A program made the translations under genes and the position numbers. From Balneola sp. EhC07 (lineage in GTDB: Bacteria; Bacteroidota; Rhodothermia; Balneolales; Balneolaceae), in the NCBI RefSeq assembly GCF_001650905.1, contig NZ_LXYG01000016.1, forward strand, positions 186,001 through 250,000: DNA of 64,000 nucleotides. The letters run 5' to 3'. The notes under the pieces were generated by a model. The model was given only the letters and a program-made list of their open reading frames with translations, was not told where the DNA came from and searched no databases. This document shows, piece after piece, positions 42,545 through 52,534 of the stretch (its first letter is position 1; each line of letters starts with the position of its first letter).

Positions 42545-44731
42545 TCATGAGCTTGGATCGGATGCAATCTGACTTATGCCTGTATAAGTCACCACATCAT
42601 CCAATGTGATTTTTTCGTCGTCTTTTCCCATCACATATTCGATATCAATTGAGTATGAAACCAGATCCAGTTCCTCAAGAAGCTCATCGTAATCATTTAT
42701 ATGGGCAGGATCTTGTTCCAGCTTGTCAACTAACACAGGCCATCTGTTTTGGAGTATAACCCATCGAAAAAGTTTTAATGGATCAACTTTATTTTGCTCG
42801 ATCAGCACAAGGTTTCGATATACGGTGTATTGGTTTGCCAACCGTTTAACTGCACGAGGATTATTTCCCAAAAGTTTATGATGCTCCATCAGCAAATGCT
42901 CAATGTCTTCAGTTGTTTCATTAACAGTTTCCAGCATAATGTTTTGGGCATCTTCAATAGTGGTGTTGTATTGTTCAGCAAGCTCTTCAAGATTAGCTTC
43001 TCCGGAAAGCACGGCTTCCTGCCCTGTTTCTTGGAGTTGTCTTTTTAACCCTTCTGTATTTCCTGTCCCAGACAATTGGTTATAACTTTCCTGATTGAGA
43101 ATATGGCCCCAGTAACGGCTTATTTGTTCTCCGGACGGATTGGGAAGCCGTATGGAGAGTTGAAAATTTTTCTCAATGAATGAGTAACCAAGTTTGGTTC
43201 CTTTTTTTACTGTATCTATATATTCCGAATATACGTTTTCAAAACTTTTAGCTATCCAATGTTTATCTGCAGCAACCAGATAGAACACTTTTTGCTCATT
43301 AAACATAGTTTGAATTCCTTCAAGCAATGAAACTACAAATTTCCCGTCACAGCGATCTAAATCGTCAATAAAGACCGCTATGTGATAATTGCCTTTTCCT
43401 TTTGTGTGTTTAGTTTGCAGATCCTTTACTAGCTCTTCAAAATGCTGCTTGATATGTGCTGAAGGATTTTCGGTTCTTAGCATAAAGAGCCTTGCATTTT
43501 CAGGAGTGTCCATTACAAAAAACTTACTCCAGGACTGCCCAATAGCCCATAAAGAAGCAAAAATAGTAGATACAGAAACGACAATTTTAGTCGTTTCTGG
43601 TAGATTAAGAAAAGAAATACCGAGAAGATTGCTTGCGCTTAAAATCAGAAAGATTATGAAAGCAAAAACTGAAAGAGTAAGCAAAGTACCGCTATTTAAC
43701 CTTCTTATATGTTCGTTCAATTTGACTCTAAACCGGAATCTCTTTCCTGATTTATTAGCAATCTGTTCTCTTCCCTGCCTGTAAACGGCATCCAGAAAAG
43801 TCCACCAAGGCGGGTCTACATCCTGATTTTTCCACGCATTATAATGGATAACGATCCAGCGATCGTTACCGGCTTCCTGTAAGCCGTTTTCCAAAAACTT
43901 CATGAAAGAGGACTTTCCTTCGCCCCACCTTCCCTGAAGGTGCGTCATAAAAGCATGACACTTCTTATTCCCAAAAATGTCATCATTGATCAGCTTTGCT
44001 AAACTTTTGGCGATCGGTTTTCGTCCCAGTTTATCTTCCAGTGCGGGGTCATCGAGGTGGAAGTCTATTTTTTCGTTTTTTTTATTTGTAGAGATTCCAT
44101 TATCAGATCTTGTAATAGTTTTCCATTCTTTACCAGTATCAAGGAGTAAACGATTTTCAGCACTTTTAGGATATGGAATGGTAAAAGATAGCGGACTTGA
44201 ATTTGGAACACTTAATTCGGAAATAAATTGAAGCGGAGAAATTTTTATATGTTCAGTGGTTTTCCTTAATACAAAGTATAAAGACGTGTCAAAAACACTA
44301 TTTATTTCAACCCCTTTAAACATGTGTCTTACTTCTTCTAATACTTTTCGATCAATAGGTGTTGGGTTTTCTTTAGGGTGTATATCTTTAACTACAATAA
44401 TCTTTCCTTGAGAAACTTGGTAGAAATCATAATCTGAAAAACTAAAATCAGGAGCTTTTCTATTTATATAATCTTCATTGAGATGGAGTTTCTCTAAAAT
44501 TGCTGTACGAAAGCTTTCATATAATTCAACTTTCAAGTTTTCCGGATAATCGAAAATAAAAATAAGGTCTTCAGAATCAGGTAATAAATCTGGAATTAAA
44601 TTAGCTGTTAACCCCTGTTTTCGGTAGGTACCCGCTACACTTTTCTTATAGAGATCTTCTATAGACTCACTTTGGTTTCTAGATTCAACACTTTGGCTCT
44701 TCTCTTCTCGGCTATCTTTTTTTGTTGCCAT
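42545..44731 (-). CDS. KAP-family P-loop NTPase with membrane insert
   Basis: A 728-residue protein. An N-terminal region of ~210 residues is not recognised. The KAP NTPase domain follows: Walker A GRWGEGKSS (about 270), two hydrophobic helices inserted after it (about 345-400: LLTLSVFAFIIFLILSA and IVVSVSTIFASLWAIG), Walker B VFIDDLDRCD (about 459) and VFYLVAADKHWI, typical of the family. KAP NTPases are membrane-bound STAND-like ATPases; some are linked to plasmid exclusion or anti-phage roles. Here the gene stands alone between a serine hydrolase and a PqqB-like gene, so no role can be fixed. Confidence 0.85.
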   Translation of the reverse strand: MATKKDSREEKSQSVESRNQSESIEDLYKKSVAGTYRKQGLTANLIPDLLPDSEDLIFIFDYPENLKVELYESFRTAILEKLHLNEDYINRKAPDFSFSDYDFYQVSQGKIIVVKDIHPKENPTPIDRKVLEEVRHMFKGVEINSVFDTSLYFVLRKTTEHIKISPLQFISELSVPNSSPLSFTIPYPKSAENRLLLDTGKEWKTITRSDNGISTNKKNEKIDFHLDDPALEDKLGRKPIAKSLAKLINDDIFGNKKCHAFMTHLQGRWGEGKSSFMKFLENGLQEAGNDRWIVIHYNAWKNQDVDPPWWTFLDAVYRQGREQIANKSGKRFRFRVKLNEHIRRLNSGTLLTLSVFAFIIFLILSASNLLGISFLNLPETTKIVVSVSTIFASLWAIGQSWSKFFVMDTPENARLFMLRTENPSAHIKQHFEELVKDLQTKHTKGKGNYHIAVFIDDLDRCDGKFVVSLLEGIQTMFNEQKVFYLVAADKHWIAKSFENVYSEYIDTVKKGTKLGYSFIEKNFQLSIRLPNPSGEQISRYWGHILNQESYNQLSGTGNTEGLKRQLQETGQEAVLSGEANLEELAEQYNTTIEDAQNIMLETVNETTEDIEHLLMEHHKLLGNNPRAVKRLANQYTVYRNLVLIEQNKVDPLKLFRWVILQNRWPVLVDKLEQDPAHINDYDELLEELDLVSYSIDIEYVMGKDDEKITLDDVVTYTGISQIASDPSS

Positions 44732-44805
44732 ATCATAACCCGTTTTAATTCTATATAAAGAACAAAAGAATCAGGAAGAAAAAAAGAACTACTTGTTAAT
44801 GGGGC

Positions 44806-45750
44806 TTATAATTGGATCTTCATTCCCTCAAAAGCCACATTAAATCCTAAGCTTTCGACTTCTTTTCTTTCAGGGGAATCCAATATCAAAGGATTTGTGT
44901 GATTGAAATGTATGAAATGAACCTTGGCTTTCTCCGAAGCGGGAAGGATTTTAAATAGCTCGATACTTTCTTCCACAAAAGGATGTGGAATTTCACTCAT
45001 ATCTCTTCCGGGCAACTCATCAGAATCATAGAAAGTAGCATCCAGAAAAGCATGATCCACTTTGGCGATCTCTTCAACAATGGATCTGTCCCAAATATCC
45101 CACTTATTGATATCAGGAATAAAAAGTACGGATTTGTTTTCCGCTTCAATCCTGTAACCAACTGTTTCGGAGTATTCATCCCGATGTGGGACAAGAAATG
45201 GAATTACCTTTATGTTTTCAGAAAGCTGAACAACAGAATCAGTAGTCATTTGCTGAAGTGCAATATTCTCGAAATCCACCAATTGCTTCCATGGTCCATT
45301 AGTTTGCAAGTAGCTTTTCATACGAGGCATTGTATAGACAGGAATTCCTGAAGCTCCCATAACTTCATGTCCCAGATGCATTAGTCCGGTATAATGACCG
45401 ATATGAGCGTGCGTGAGAAATATTCCGGAAGGATGTTCATTTGTTCCGGCAGATTCCTGAACGGCATTTAACTGATCTTTCAAGTCCGGAGTGGCTTCAA
45501 ACAGCCAGTATTTGCCTGAGATATGGTCAACTAGGCCGAGCGAAGTGGCATGGCGTCTTTCTTCTTTTCCATCCCAGTAAAGGCGGCAGTTTTCTTTTTG
45601 GCAACCAGATTGAGGAAAGCCGGCGTCTTGGGCAATCCCCAGTACCACTAATTCAATTCCGGAAGATTGATCAGTAACAGGTTTATCGTTTGAGGAGCTG
45701 TTACCACATGAAATCAGGAACAAAAAGAAAAGGGGGATCAAATTTTTCAT
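44806..45750 (-). CDS. PqqB-like metallo-beta-lactamase-fold lipoprotein
   Basis: A 314-residue protein counted from the ATG at 45750, which gives a proper lipoprotein signal peptide (LFFLFLISC lipobox); an ATG seven codons upstream is less suitable. The N-terminus VVLGIAQDAGFPQSGC followed by C-R-L-Y is the PqqB/coenzyme PQQ synthesis B signature with its Cys pair. The metal motif is THAHIGHYTG, and later HFNHTNP provides another ligand. No other pqq genes are nearby and the protein is exported, so it is a PqqB-like hydrolase and not part of PQQ biosynthesis. Confidence 0.8.
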   Translation of the reverse strand: MKNLIPLFFLFLISCGNSSSNDKPVTDQSSGIELVVLGIAQDAGFPQSGCQKENCRLYWDGKEERRHATSLGLVDHISGKYWLFEATPDLKDQLNAVQESAGTNEHPSGIFLTHAHIGHYTGLMHLGHEVMGASGIPVYTMPRMKSYLQTNGPWKQLVDFENIALQQMTTDSVVQLSENIKVIPFLVPHRDEYSETVGYRIEAENKSVLFIPDINKWDIWDRSIVEEIAKVDHAFLDATFYDSDELPGRDMSEIPHPFVEESIELFKILPASEKAKVHFIHFNHTNPLILDSPERKEVESLGFNVAFEGMKIQL

Positions 45751-45779
45751 TCTGAAAGGAATGGAAATCAAAGGAATAA

Positions 45780-45812
45780 AAAAAGCCCCGTACTTTATAT
45801 ATGGGGCTTTTT
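45780..45812 (-). terminator. Terminator of the outer membrane protein gene
   Basis: AAAAAGCCCC (45780-45789) pairs with GGGGCTTTTT (45803-45812). It follows the stop of the minus gene at 45827, with T-runs on both strands. Confidence 0.85.
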
Positions 45813-45826
45813 CAGAAATTCAGATA

Positions 45827-46435
45827 TTATTTAATCCGAAAGGAGATACCAAAAGTAAGGTTCACAGTAGAAATGGGTTGTTCAAATGTGCTTCCGTTAA
45901 CATCAAATTCAGGATTCCCTGATATAATGTCAAAATTTGAAGTCAATGCAATGAAATCACTTAAATTATAACGCAGTCCGCTACCAATGGAAAACGCTCC
46001 ACCAGAGCCTTCGAATTCTTGCGATCCATCATCAGGATCGAGTGTTGCAGATGATGTTCCTATCATAACCCTGAGGTCTAGTTCTGTTTTGCCATCTTCA
46101 CTTGCAAACGAAAAAAGAGGACCCACCATAAATGATCCAAATCCCCAAATAGGTTCATCTCCATTATTTGCATCAATAGGATATGCTGAACCGGAAAGCA
46201 TTGCTGTAATACCGATGTTTTTTGAAAACAAATACCCAAAGTTTACAAGATTAATAGCTACTCCATTTTCAGCAAAGCCGGCGTCATCATTATTTAAGTC
46301 ACTGTCAGCAAAGTCTCCGGTTGGGAAAGCTGCACCAAGAGTTACAGATATGAATCCGTTTTTTGTTCGGGCCTCCTGAGCAAAAAGACCTGACGAGAGA
46401 GTTAAAAGTAGTAATAAAGAGAGTAAGTGTTTCAT
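45827..46435 (-). CDS. Outer membrane beta-barrel-type protein
   Basis: A 202-residue protein with signal peptide (ends SGLFAQ). The mature part has the alternating pattern and Gly/aromatic girdle of a small outer membrane barrel (FGSFMVGPLFSFASEDG, GGAFSIGSGLRYNLSDFIAL) and ends in an amphipathic strand with FRIK. Function unknown. It has its own terminator. Confidence 0.68.
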   Translation of the reverse strand: MKHLLSLLLLLTLSSGLFAQEARTKNGFISVTLGAAFPTGDFADSDLNNDDAGFAENGVAINLVNFGYLFSKNIGITAMLSGSAYPIDANNGDEPIWGFGSFMVGPLFSFASEDGKTELDLRVMIGTSSATLDPDDGSQEFEGSGGAFSIGSGLRYNLSDFIALTSNFDIISGNPEFDVNGSTFEQPISTVNLTFGISFRIK

Positions 46436-46490
46436 TATTGACGTTTTTAAATTTTTAAGTTGATGGTAAAGTAATAATTATCAGATATTA

Positions 46491-46523
46491 AAAAAGCCTC
46501 AAAGAAGAAAATCTGTGAGGCTT
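46491..46523 (-). terminator. Terminator of the SnoaL-like gene
   Basis: AAAGCCTCA pairs with TGAGGCTTT around a 13-nt loop, with six A residues (T on the minus strand) after the stem. It lies 26 bp past the stop of the minus gene. Confidence 0.8.
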
Positions 46524-46548
46524 TAAATTTATTTACGACCGAGTGAAA

Positions 46549-46905
46549 TTATTTGGTTCCGTAAAATCTTTCTTTTACGATGTGGTCGCCTTCCCACTTC
46601 TGCGTTGCTACCTGTTCGATCTGCATTCTGTCGCCGCCTTTAAAGGTGACATCCATTGTGCATTCAACTGCAGTAGTTGCATTTTCTTCGTTCGAGGTTA
46701 TAGACTTGATCTCGAGACCATGGAAATCTTCAACGCTTGAAAAGAATTCGATTTCACGTTCTCTGTTCTTTTCTTTTCCGGAAACAACCTTACCATCTTC
46801 AAGTACCATATCGCAATCTGAATGGTAATATTGATCAAAAGCTTCCATCGCTTTTCCTTGTCCAAGTTGAGTGTAGATGTCGTTTATCTTCTCTAAATAG
46901 CTCAT
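46549..46905 (-). CDS. SnoaL-like / NTF2-fold protein
   Basis: A 118-residue protein with the compact cone-fold pattern: N-terminal helices (LEKINDIYTQLGQGKAMEAFDQYYHSD), then strands with CTMDVTFKGGDRMQIEQVATQKW. The length and pattern match SnoaL-like and DUF-NTF2 proteins, which bind small hydrophobic molecules or act as simple isomerases. No catalytic residue can be named with confidence. Single gene with its own terminator. Confidence 0.7.
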   Translation of the reverse strand: MSYLEKINDIYTQLGQGKAMEAFDQYYHSDCDMVLEDGKVVSGKEKNREREIEFFSSVEDFHGLEIKSITSNEENATTAVECTMDVTFKGGDRMQIEQVATQKWEGDHIVKERFYGTK

Positions 46906-47059
46906 TTCTTAAATATATTAGTTTAATATTAAATAGTTCTGTATTGATGTAACTAGAGAGAAGGGAGTTTCGTTCAAAATTTTAATAAAGACATTTTATG
47001 AAGAGAAAAGGAAAAAAAAGAGGTTGTATGAAACTGATAAGAGGCTCAAATAAAGCCGC

Positions 47060-47311
47060 TCACTTATGATTCGAATCCGCTTTTTTATCGTGTTGTAAGA
47101 ACTTTTTTGCCTGTCTGGAAAAATATAGAACCAGTAATCCAGGGATGGCCAGAATAGTAATGCTTAGAACTAAGCCTGCAGCGGAATCATATGTAAATCC
47201 AGTTGATAATATAACAGAGACAGCATTTAAAGCTCCTTTAATAAAAAGCATAAAAACAATGCCAAAAAGACTACTAATTACTAAAAATAATATACCTAAA
47301 CCTTTCTTCAA
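47060..47311 (-). CDS. Small two-helix membrane protein coupled to nadA
   Basis: An 83-residue protein with two hydrophobic helices ([19 protein letters not shown] and [18 protein letters not shown]) and a basic tail. Its start overlaps the nadA stop by 4 bp (47308-47311), so it is translated with nadA. Nothing else is known about it. Confidence 0.55.
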   Translation of the reverse strand: MKKGLGILFLVISSLFGIVFMLFIKGALNAVSVILSTGFTYDSAAGLVLSITILAIPGLLVLYFSRQAKKFLQHDKKADSNHK

Positions 47312-48417
47312 CTTCTTTCCAGCATCCGTTCTAAAGAAAGAAGTGCATTTTTAGTTACTTCCTGTGAAACACTGATCTGATTAACAACTTCACCTTGTTC
47401 CAGCTTTTCTAAGCTCCATAAAAGATGCGGAAGGTCAATTCTGTTCATAGTTAAACAAGGACACATAAACGGATTCAAAGAAACAATGGTTTTATCGAGA
47501 TGCTCGTCTTTAAGTCGATTAACCAAATTCATTTCGGTTCCAATAGCCCATTTTGATCCGGGCTCGGCGTCGTTCAAAGTTTCGATGATAAAATTGGTTG
47601 AACCTGCAAGATCGGATGCCTGTACAACATCGTATGTACACTCGGGATGAACCAGGATCTTCATTTCCGGTTCTTGTTTTCGAAGATTTTCAACATGCTG
47701 AATATTGAATTTTTCATGTACGGAGCAATGTCCCTTCCATAAGATGACTTTTACATTTTCGAAATCACCTTCGTATTCGAAAGAATTTGTCAGTGGAGCA
47801 TAAACGGCCATTTCTTCCAGTTTTACTCCAAGTTTAACGGCTGTATTTCTGCCCAGATGTTGGTCTGGCAAAAACAAAATTCGTTCTTTTTGGGTGAAAG
47901 CCCATTCCAGCATTTTATCGGCATTTCCGGAGGTAACGCAAGCGCCACCGTTCTTTCCTACAAAGCCTTTTATAGCGGCAGTGGAATTCACATAAGTCAA
48001 TGGAAGAATAGTATCTCCCCAGATCCCCTGCATCTTTTTCCATCCACGCTCAGTCTGATCTATATCCGCCATATCAGCCATAGAGCAACCTGCTCTGAGA
48101 TCCGGAAGAATTACTTTTTGATCAGGACGTGTAAGCATATCAGCAGTTTCTGCCATAAAATGAACGCCGCAAAATGCAATGTATTCGGCTTTGTCCATTG
48201 AGGCACAGATCTGAGCTAATTTCAGTGAGTCTCCACGTGCATCAGCAAATTGAATTACTTCATCTTTTTGGTAATGATGTCCCGGGATAAATAATCGTTC
48301 GCCGAACTTATTTTTTATCTCTTTAACACGGCTCTCCATTTCCTCAACAGAAAGTTCTGAGTAGCGTTTTGGAAGAGATACTTCCGATTCAACTTCTAAA
48401 ATGTCTAGTACATCCAT
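47308..48417 (-). CDS. nadA: Quinolinate synthase A
   Basis: A 369-residue NadA. It condenses iminoaspartate with dihydroxyacetone phosphate to quinolinate in NAD synthesis and needs a [4Fe-4S] cluster. Visible motifs: [14 protein letters not shown] near the N-terminus, the cluster cysteines in [15 protein letters not shown] and MCPCLTMN, and [11 protein letters not shown]. nadC lies 73 bp upstream on the same strand and a cysteine desulfurase is divergent from nadC, so cluster supply and NAD synthesis are grouped. NadB is not in the window. Confidence 0.95.
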   Translation of the reverse strand: MDVLDILEVESEVSLPKRYSELSVEEMESRVKEIKNKFGERLFIPGHHYQKDEVIQFADARGDSLKLAQICASMDKAEYIAFCGVHFMAETADMLTRPDQKVILPDLRAGCSMADMADIDQTERGWKKMQGIWGDTILPLTYVNSTAAIKGFVGKNGGACVTSGNADKMLEWAFTQKERILFLPDQHLGRNTAVKLGVKLEEMAVYAPLTNSFEYEGDFENVKVILWKGHCSVHEKFNIQHVENLRKQEPEMKILVHPECTYDVVQASDLAGSTNFIIETLNDAEPGSKWAIGTEMNLVNRLKDEHLDKTIVSLNPFMCPCLTMNRIDLPHLLWSLEKLEQGEVVNQISVSQEVTKNALLSLERMLERS

Positions 48418-48490
48418 GGTTTAAAAATAACGCCACAAAATCTCTAAAACACGAAATGATTCGTGAATTTGTATTTTTTAGTGGCTGATC

Positions 48491-49324
48491 TTAAGTATTC
48501 AAATTAAAACTTATATCCAATGCTTTTACAGAATGCGTCAGCCAACCTAATGAAATTACATCAGCTCCGCAGCCTTTAAAACTGCTAATCGAATTGGGCG
48601 TAATTCCACCTGAAACTTCAACTAAAATTTCATCAGGGATCAGCTTTACCAATTCTTTGATCTCTTCCGGAGTCCTGTTATCAAGCATAATTACATCTGC
48701 CTTAGCTTCTACAGCTTCTAACACTTGCTCTTTAGATTCCGTTTCTACTTCGATCTTTACCATATGACCAATTTTAGAACGAACCAACTCAACAGCTTTT
48801 GTAATACTTCCCGCTGCTTTTATGTGATTGTCTTTGATCATAACTCCGTCATCCAACCTGAAACGGTGATTCTTACCGCCCCCACAAGTCACCGCATATT
48901 TTTGGAGCGCTCTGAGTCCGGGCAAAGTTTTTCTGGTATCAACAATTTCTATCGAAGAGTCATCCAATAATCGTATGACTTCAGCGGTAGACGTAGCAAT
49001 TCCGGACAAATGCTGCATCAAATTAAGAATGACTCTCTCAGCAGAAAGTAAAACCTGTGTAGGTCCTTCTACTTCAGCAATTCTCTCTTTGATACCTACA
49101 GAATCTCCATCTTCTTTGAGAAGATTTACGCTTACATTCTCTCCCAAAAAATTATAAGCTATTTGTAAAACATCAAGCCCTGCTAAAGTGCCTTCCGCTT
49201 TTGAAACAAATGTTCCTTTAGAGTAATGATCAGCATCAAAAATGGATTTGGAAGTAAGATCTCCCATACCAATATCTTCGCGAAGAGCGCTTTCAATAAT
49301 TTCTTTAAGATGAATAGAGATCAT
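48491..49324 (-). CDS. nadC: Nicotinate-nucleotide pyrophosphorylase (carboxylating)
   Basis: A 277-residue QPRTase, the usual family length. It converts quinolinate and PRPP to nicotinate mononucleotide. Visible motifs: EDIGMGDLTS at the N-terminus, DTRKTLPGLRALQKYAV, GGGKNHRFRLDDGVMIKDNH (substrate-binding basic residues) and ILVEVSGGITPNSI near the phosphate site. Probably co-transcribed with nadA downstream. Confidence 0.95.
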   Translation of the reverse strand: MISIHLKEIIESALREDIGMGDLTSKSIFDADHYSKGTFVSKAEGTLAGLDVLQIAYNFLGENVSVNLLKEDGDSVGIKERIAEVEGPTQVLLSAERVILNLMQHLSGIATSTAEVIRLLDDSSIEIVDTRKTLPGLRALQKYAVTCGGGKNHRFRLDDGVMIKDNHIKAAGSITKAVELVRSKIGHMVKIEVETESKEQVLEAVEAKADVIMLDNRTPEEIKELVKLIPDEILVEVSGGITPNSISSFKGCGADVISLGWLTHSVKALDISFNLNT

Positions 49325-49399
49325 GGCTGTAAAGCCCTAAATTTTTGGGTATTTTATTAAGACAATAAAGATACAGCATTTCTTGAAAAAGAACGATTT

Positions 49400-50539
49400 A
49401 TGATTTACCTGGATCACGCAGCAACAACTCCGATTCACGATACTGCTCTTGAGGTATTAGTGAATGTTTCTAAACACTACTATGGAAATCCAAGTAGCCT
49501 TCACGACATTGGTGCGGAGGCTAAACAATTACTGGATGCCGGCAGGCGAACGATCGCTAAGATTATTCAGGCAGAAGCTGAAGAGATCGTATTTACCAGC
49601 GGCGGATCAGAGTCGAACCAACTTGCGATCAGGGCGTTAATCAGCGCTTCAGATACTTCCCGAAATCATATCATAACTTCTGAAGTTGAGCATTCATCGG
49701 TCAGAAATCTATTTGATGAATTAGAACGATCAGGCTACAAAGTTTCAAAAGTTGGAGTGGATACTTCCGGCATGATTTCGATTGATGAATTGAGCAAGCT
49801 GATAACCGATGAGACCGCATTGATATCTGTTCAACATGCGAATTCCGAAACAGGCGTAATTCAGGATCTGGTAGCTATTGGAAAACTTGCTAAGCAACAC
49901 GGTGTGTTTTTTCATTCTGATTGTGTTCAAGCTTTCTGCAAATTGGGGATAGAAGCGTCGTGGTTAGACGCACTCTCTGTTTCTTCTCATAAAGTATATG
50001 GACCGAAAGGTGTGGGAGCTTTTTATTTAAACAAAACCATCGACTCAAAACCTGAAATACCCGGAACATCTCAGGAAAAGGGATTGAAAGCCGGTACTCA
50101 AAATGTTGCGGGAGTTGCTGCTTTTGCTACCGCTGCCAAACTGAATTATACAGAAAGAACAGATGAGCATATTAGATTAACGATGCTGAGATCGAAATTC
50201 GTAGAAAAACTGGAAGCTTCAGGGATAGAATTTATTGATGAAGGCTCCCCGGAAAACAAGCTGCCTAATATTCTTGGGATAAGGTTTAAAGGGATGGAAG
50301 GTCAGTTTTTAATGCTGGAATGTTCGCAGGCAGGTTTGGCTATCTCAACAGGGAGCGCTTGTCAGGTTGGTTCGGATAAGCCCAACAGAACAATGAAAGC
50401 CATGGGAAGGTCGGATGAAGATGCCAGAGAATTTGTAAGATTCTCATTTGGAAAACAAAATACCGAAGATCAAATTGATGTGATAATTGAAAAAATAGGC
50501 ACTATCTTAAACCGTCATTTTGCTAAAGCGAAATTTTAA
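49400..50539 (+). CDS. Cysteine desulfurase (NifS/IscS-type)
   Basis: A 379-residue PLP enzyme of the NifS/IscS group. Start MIYLDHAATTPIH is diagnostic. The PLP lysine is in SSHKVYGPKG (about 197) and the catalytic cysteine in STGSACQVGS (about 320). It takes sulfur from cysteine for Fe-S cluster or thiolation pathways. Divergent from nadC (75 bp apart), a common arrangement because NadA needs a cluster. No iscU/sufU scaffold is nearby. Confidence 0.92.
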   Translation: MIYLDHAATTPIHDTALEVLVNVSKHYYGNPSSLHDIGAEAKQLLDAGRRTIAKIIQAEAEEIVFTSGGSESNQLAIRALISASDTSRNHIITSEVEHSSVRNLFDELERSGYKVSKVGVDTSGMISIDELSKLITDETALISVQHANSETGVIQDLVAIGKLAKQHGVFFHSDCVQAFCKLGIEASWLDALSVSSHKVYGPKGVGAFYLNKTIDSKPEIPGTSQEKGLKAGTQNVAGVAAFATAAKLNYTERTDEHIRLTMLRSKFVEKLEASGIEFIDEGSPENKLPNILGIRFKGMEGQFLMLECSQAGLAISTGSACQVGSDKPNRTMKAMGRSDEDAREFVRFSFGKQNTEDQIDVIIEKIGTILNRHFAKAKF

Positions 50540-50586
50540 TTAAAATGTTTCGTTAAAAAGCTGAAAATCTGAAAAAAATCATCGAC

Positions 50587-51156
50587 ATGAAGAAAGTATT
50601 ATTTTTTACCCTGATGCTGGGTTTAGCAACCATAAACTTTGCGAATGCTCAGGACAGGGAAATGCCGGAGCTGCCCGTACTCAAAATCACGAAATTCAGT
50701 GACTATCAATGTCCTGCGTGCAAGTATTATGGACAAATGCTGGATCAGGCAAAAGAAGACTTTGGTGAGCGAATAGAAGTTATTTATAAAAATTACCCAT
50801 TGAGAATGCATCAGCATGCTAATCTTGCTGCAAGAGCGGCTGAAGCTGCCCGTGAGCAAGGTAAATTTATTGAAATGCATGAAATGATATTTACCGGACA
50901 AGAACAATGGAGCAGAGGAAAGGCAGAAGCTATTTTTATAGGCTACGCACAAGATCTGGATCTTGATATGGATAAATTTAAACAAGATCTGAATTCAGCA
51001 AGGTTGAATCGGCGTGTGCTTGCAGATAAAAGAGAAGGTACAGCTTTGGGTGTGAATTCAACTCCTACTTTTTTCATTGATGGGAAGAAGGTTGAGCGAT
51101 TACCTCAAAACTATGCTGGATTTAAAGCAATGATCGAATCCAGAATGAAGTACTGA
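50587..51156 (+). CDS. DsbA-like thioredoxin-fold protein, secreted
   Basis: A 189-residue protein with signal peptide (ends FANAQ). The thioredoxin-fold active site is YQCPACKYY (CPAC, about 41-44), with cis-Pro in GVNSTPTFFIDGKKV. The inserted helical domain places it in the DsbA/DSBA-like (Pfam Thioredoxin_4) group. It would act in the periplasm as disulfide oxidase or isomerase. Its own terminator follows. Confidence 0.85.
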   Translation: MKKVLFFTLMLGLATINFANAQDREMPELPVLKITKFSDYQCPACKYYGQMLDQAKEDFGERIEVIYKNYPLRMHQHANLAARAAEAAREQGKFIEMHEMIFTGQEQWSRGKAEAIFIGYAQDLDLDMDKFKQDLNSARLNRRVLADKREGTALGVNSTPTFFIDGKKVERLPQNYAGFKAMIESRMKY

Positions 51157-51173
51157 TCAGAAAGAATATTTTG

Positions 51174-51203
51174 AGCCCGGTAGAAAACTATCGGGCTTTT
51201 TTT
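51174..51203 (+). terminator. Terminator of the DsbA-like gene
   Basis: AGCCCGGTAG pairs with CTATCGGGCT (10 bp, one G-T) around loop AAAA, followed by a run of seven T residues. Confidence 0.88.
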
Positions 51204-51275
51204 ATGTTTAAAATTTCGTTCTGAAACGGTATGCAAAACACTGATGTTTGACAGATACCTTCTTATATTTGACTC

Positions 51276-52517
51276 ATGGCCAGAAAAAAATTCCAAATTC
51301 CAGAAATGTACAAATCGCCGGTTATCCGAAAGGTTAAAGAGGCGACAAAAATAACCGATCCAATGAAGAAAGACCTGCAGCCAACCGTGTTGGATTTTGG
51401 TCCGGTTCAGTTTTTGATCCCAAGGTTTTTTGGATTTTGCTACGGAGTGGAAAACGCAATAGATATAGCATATCGGGCGGTAGAAGAAAATCCCGATAAA
51501 AATATTTACTTGTTAAGCGAAATGATCCATAACCCAACAGTGAATGAAGATTTGCTAAAAAAAGGGGTAAAGTTTTTATTTGATACGGACGGAACGGAAA
51601 GAATTCCCATCGGTTCTCTTAAGTCAGAAGATATTGTAATAGTACCTGCTTTTGGTACCACGGTTGAAATTCAAAAAGAACTTCAACAGGTTGGAATCGA
51701 TCCGTACGAATTCAATACTACTTGTCCGTTTGTAGAGAAAGTCTGGAAGCGAGGAAAACAACTAGGAAAAAAGGAATACAGCTTAGTGGTTCATGGTAAG
51801 CACGAGCACGAAGAAACCCGGGCTACATTTTCGCACAGCGCTGAACATTCTGAAGTGGTTGTAGTTTTGAGTCCTGATGAAGCTGAGATCTTAGCTGAGA
51901 TCATGACTAAAGACCGACCGTTGTCAGATTTTGAGAAGTATTTTGGACATAAATCTACTCCAAACTTTGATCCATATACGGATCTGAAACGTTTTGGGGT
52001 GATCAATCAAACCACCATGCTTGCAACAGAAACGCAGGAAGTTATGGATATTCTGAAAGAAGCCGCTATCAAGCTTTATGGTGAGTCTGATATTCTGAAT
52101 CACTTTGCAGATACTTCTGATACTCTATGCTATGCAACCAATGAAAACCAATCGGCAACTTTAGCATTAGCAGAAACGAATGCAGATATTGCTTTAGTTG
52201 TGGGTGGATATAATTCTTCGAACACTATGCATTTGGTTGAGATTCTGGAGCATTCCTTTCCAACTTTTCATGTTCGTGATGCCGGAGAAATCAAATCAGA
52301 AACTGAAATAGCTCATTTCGATCAGTGGAAAAAAGAAATACTTGAAACTAAGAACTGGCTTCCGAAAGACAAATCCCCATTGAGAGTAGCACTGACCTCG
52401 GGTGCTTCCTGCCCTGATGTTCTTGTTGATGAAGTGATGCTGAAAGTGTTGGAATTCTTTGATGATGTAAAAGAAGTGAATGAAGTAATAGAGCCTTTTG
52501 AAAAGGTTAGTGATTAA
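51276..52517 (+). CDS. ispH: 4-hydroxy-3-methylbut-2-enyl diphosphate reductase
   Basis: A 413-residue IspH of the long type found in this phylum and in cyanobacteria/plants. It makes IPP and DMAPP in the last MEP pathway step with a [4Fe-4S] cluster. The three cluster cysteines are in FCYGVENAI (about 55), NTTCPFVEKV (about 149) and GASCPDVLVDE (about 378); HGKHEHEETRATFSH holds a substrate His, and TLCYATNENQ the substrate-binding loop. A short membrane protein gene begins 17 bp later. Confidence 0.93.
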   Translation: MARKKFQIPEMYKSPVIRKVKEATKITDPMKKDLQPTVLDFGPVQFLIPRFFGFCYGVENAIDIAYRAVEENPDKNIYLLSEMIHNPTVNEDLLKKGVKFLFDTDGTERIPIGSLKSEDIVIVPAFGTTVEIQKELQQVGIDPYEFNTTCPFVEKVWKRGKQLGKKEYSLVVHGKHEHEETRATFSHSAEHSEVVVVLSPDEAEILAEIMTKDRPLSDFEKYFGHKSTPNFDPYTDLKRFGVINQTTMLATETQEVMDILKEAAIKLYGESDILNHFADTSDTLCYATNENQSATLALAETNADIALVVGGYNSSNTMHLVEILEHSFPTFHVRDAGEIKSETEIAHFDQWKKEILETKNWLPKDKSPLRVALTSGASCPDVLVDEVMLKVLEFFDDVKEVNEVIEPFEKVSD

Positions 52518-52534
52518 GTGAAAGATGATTACAT

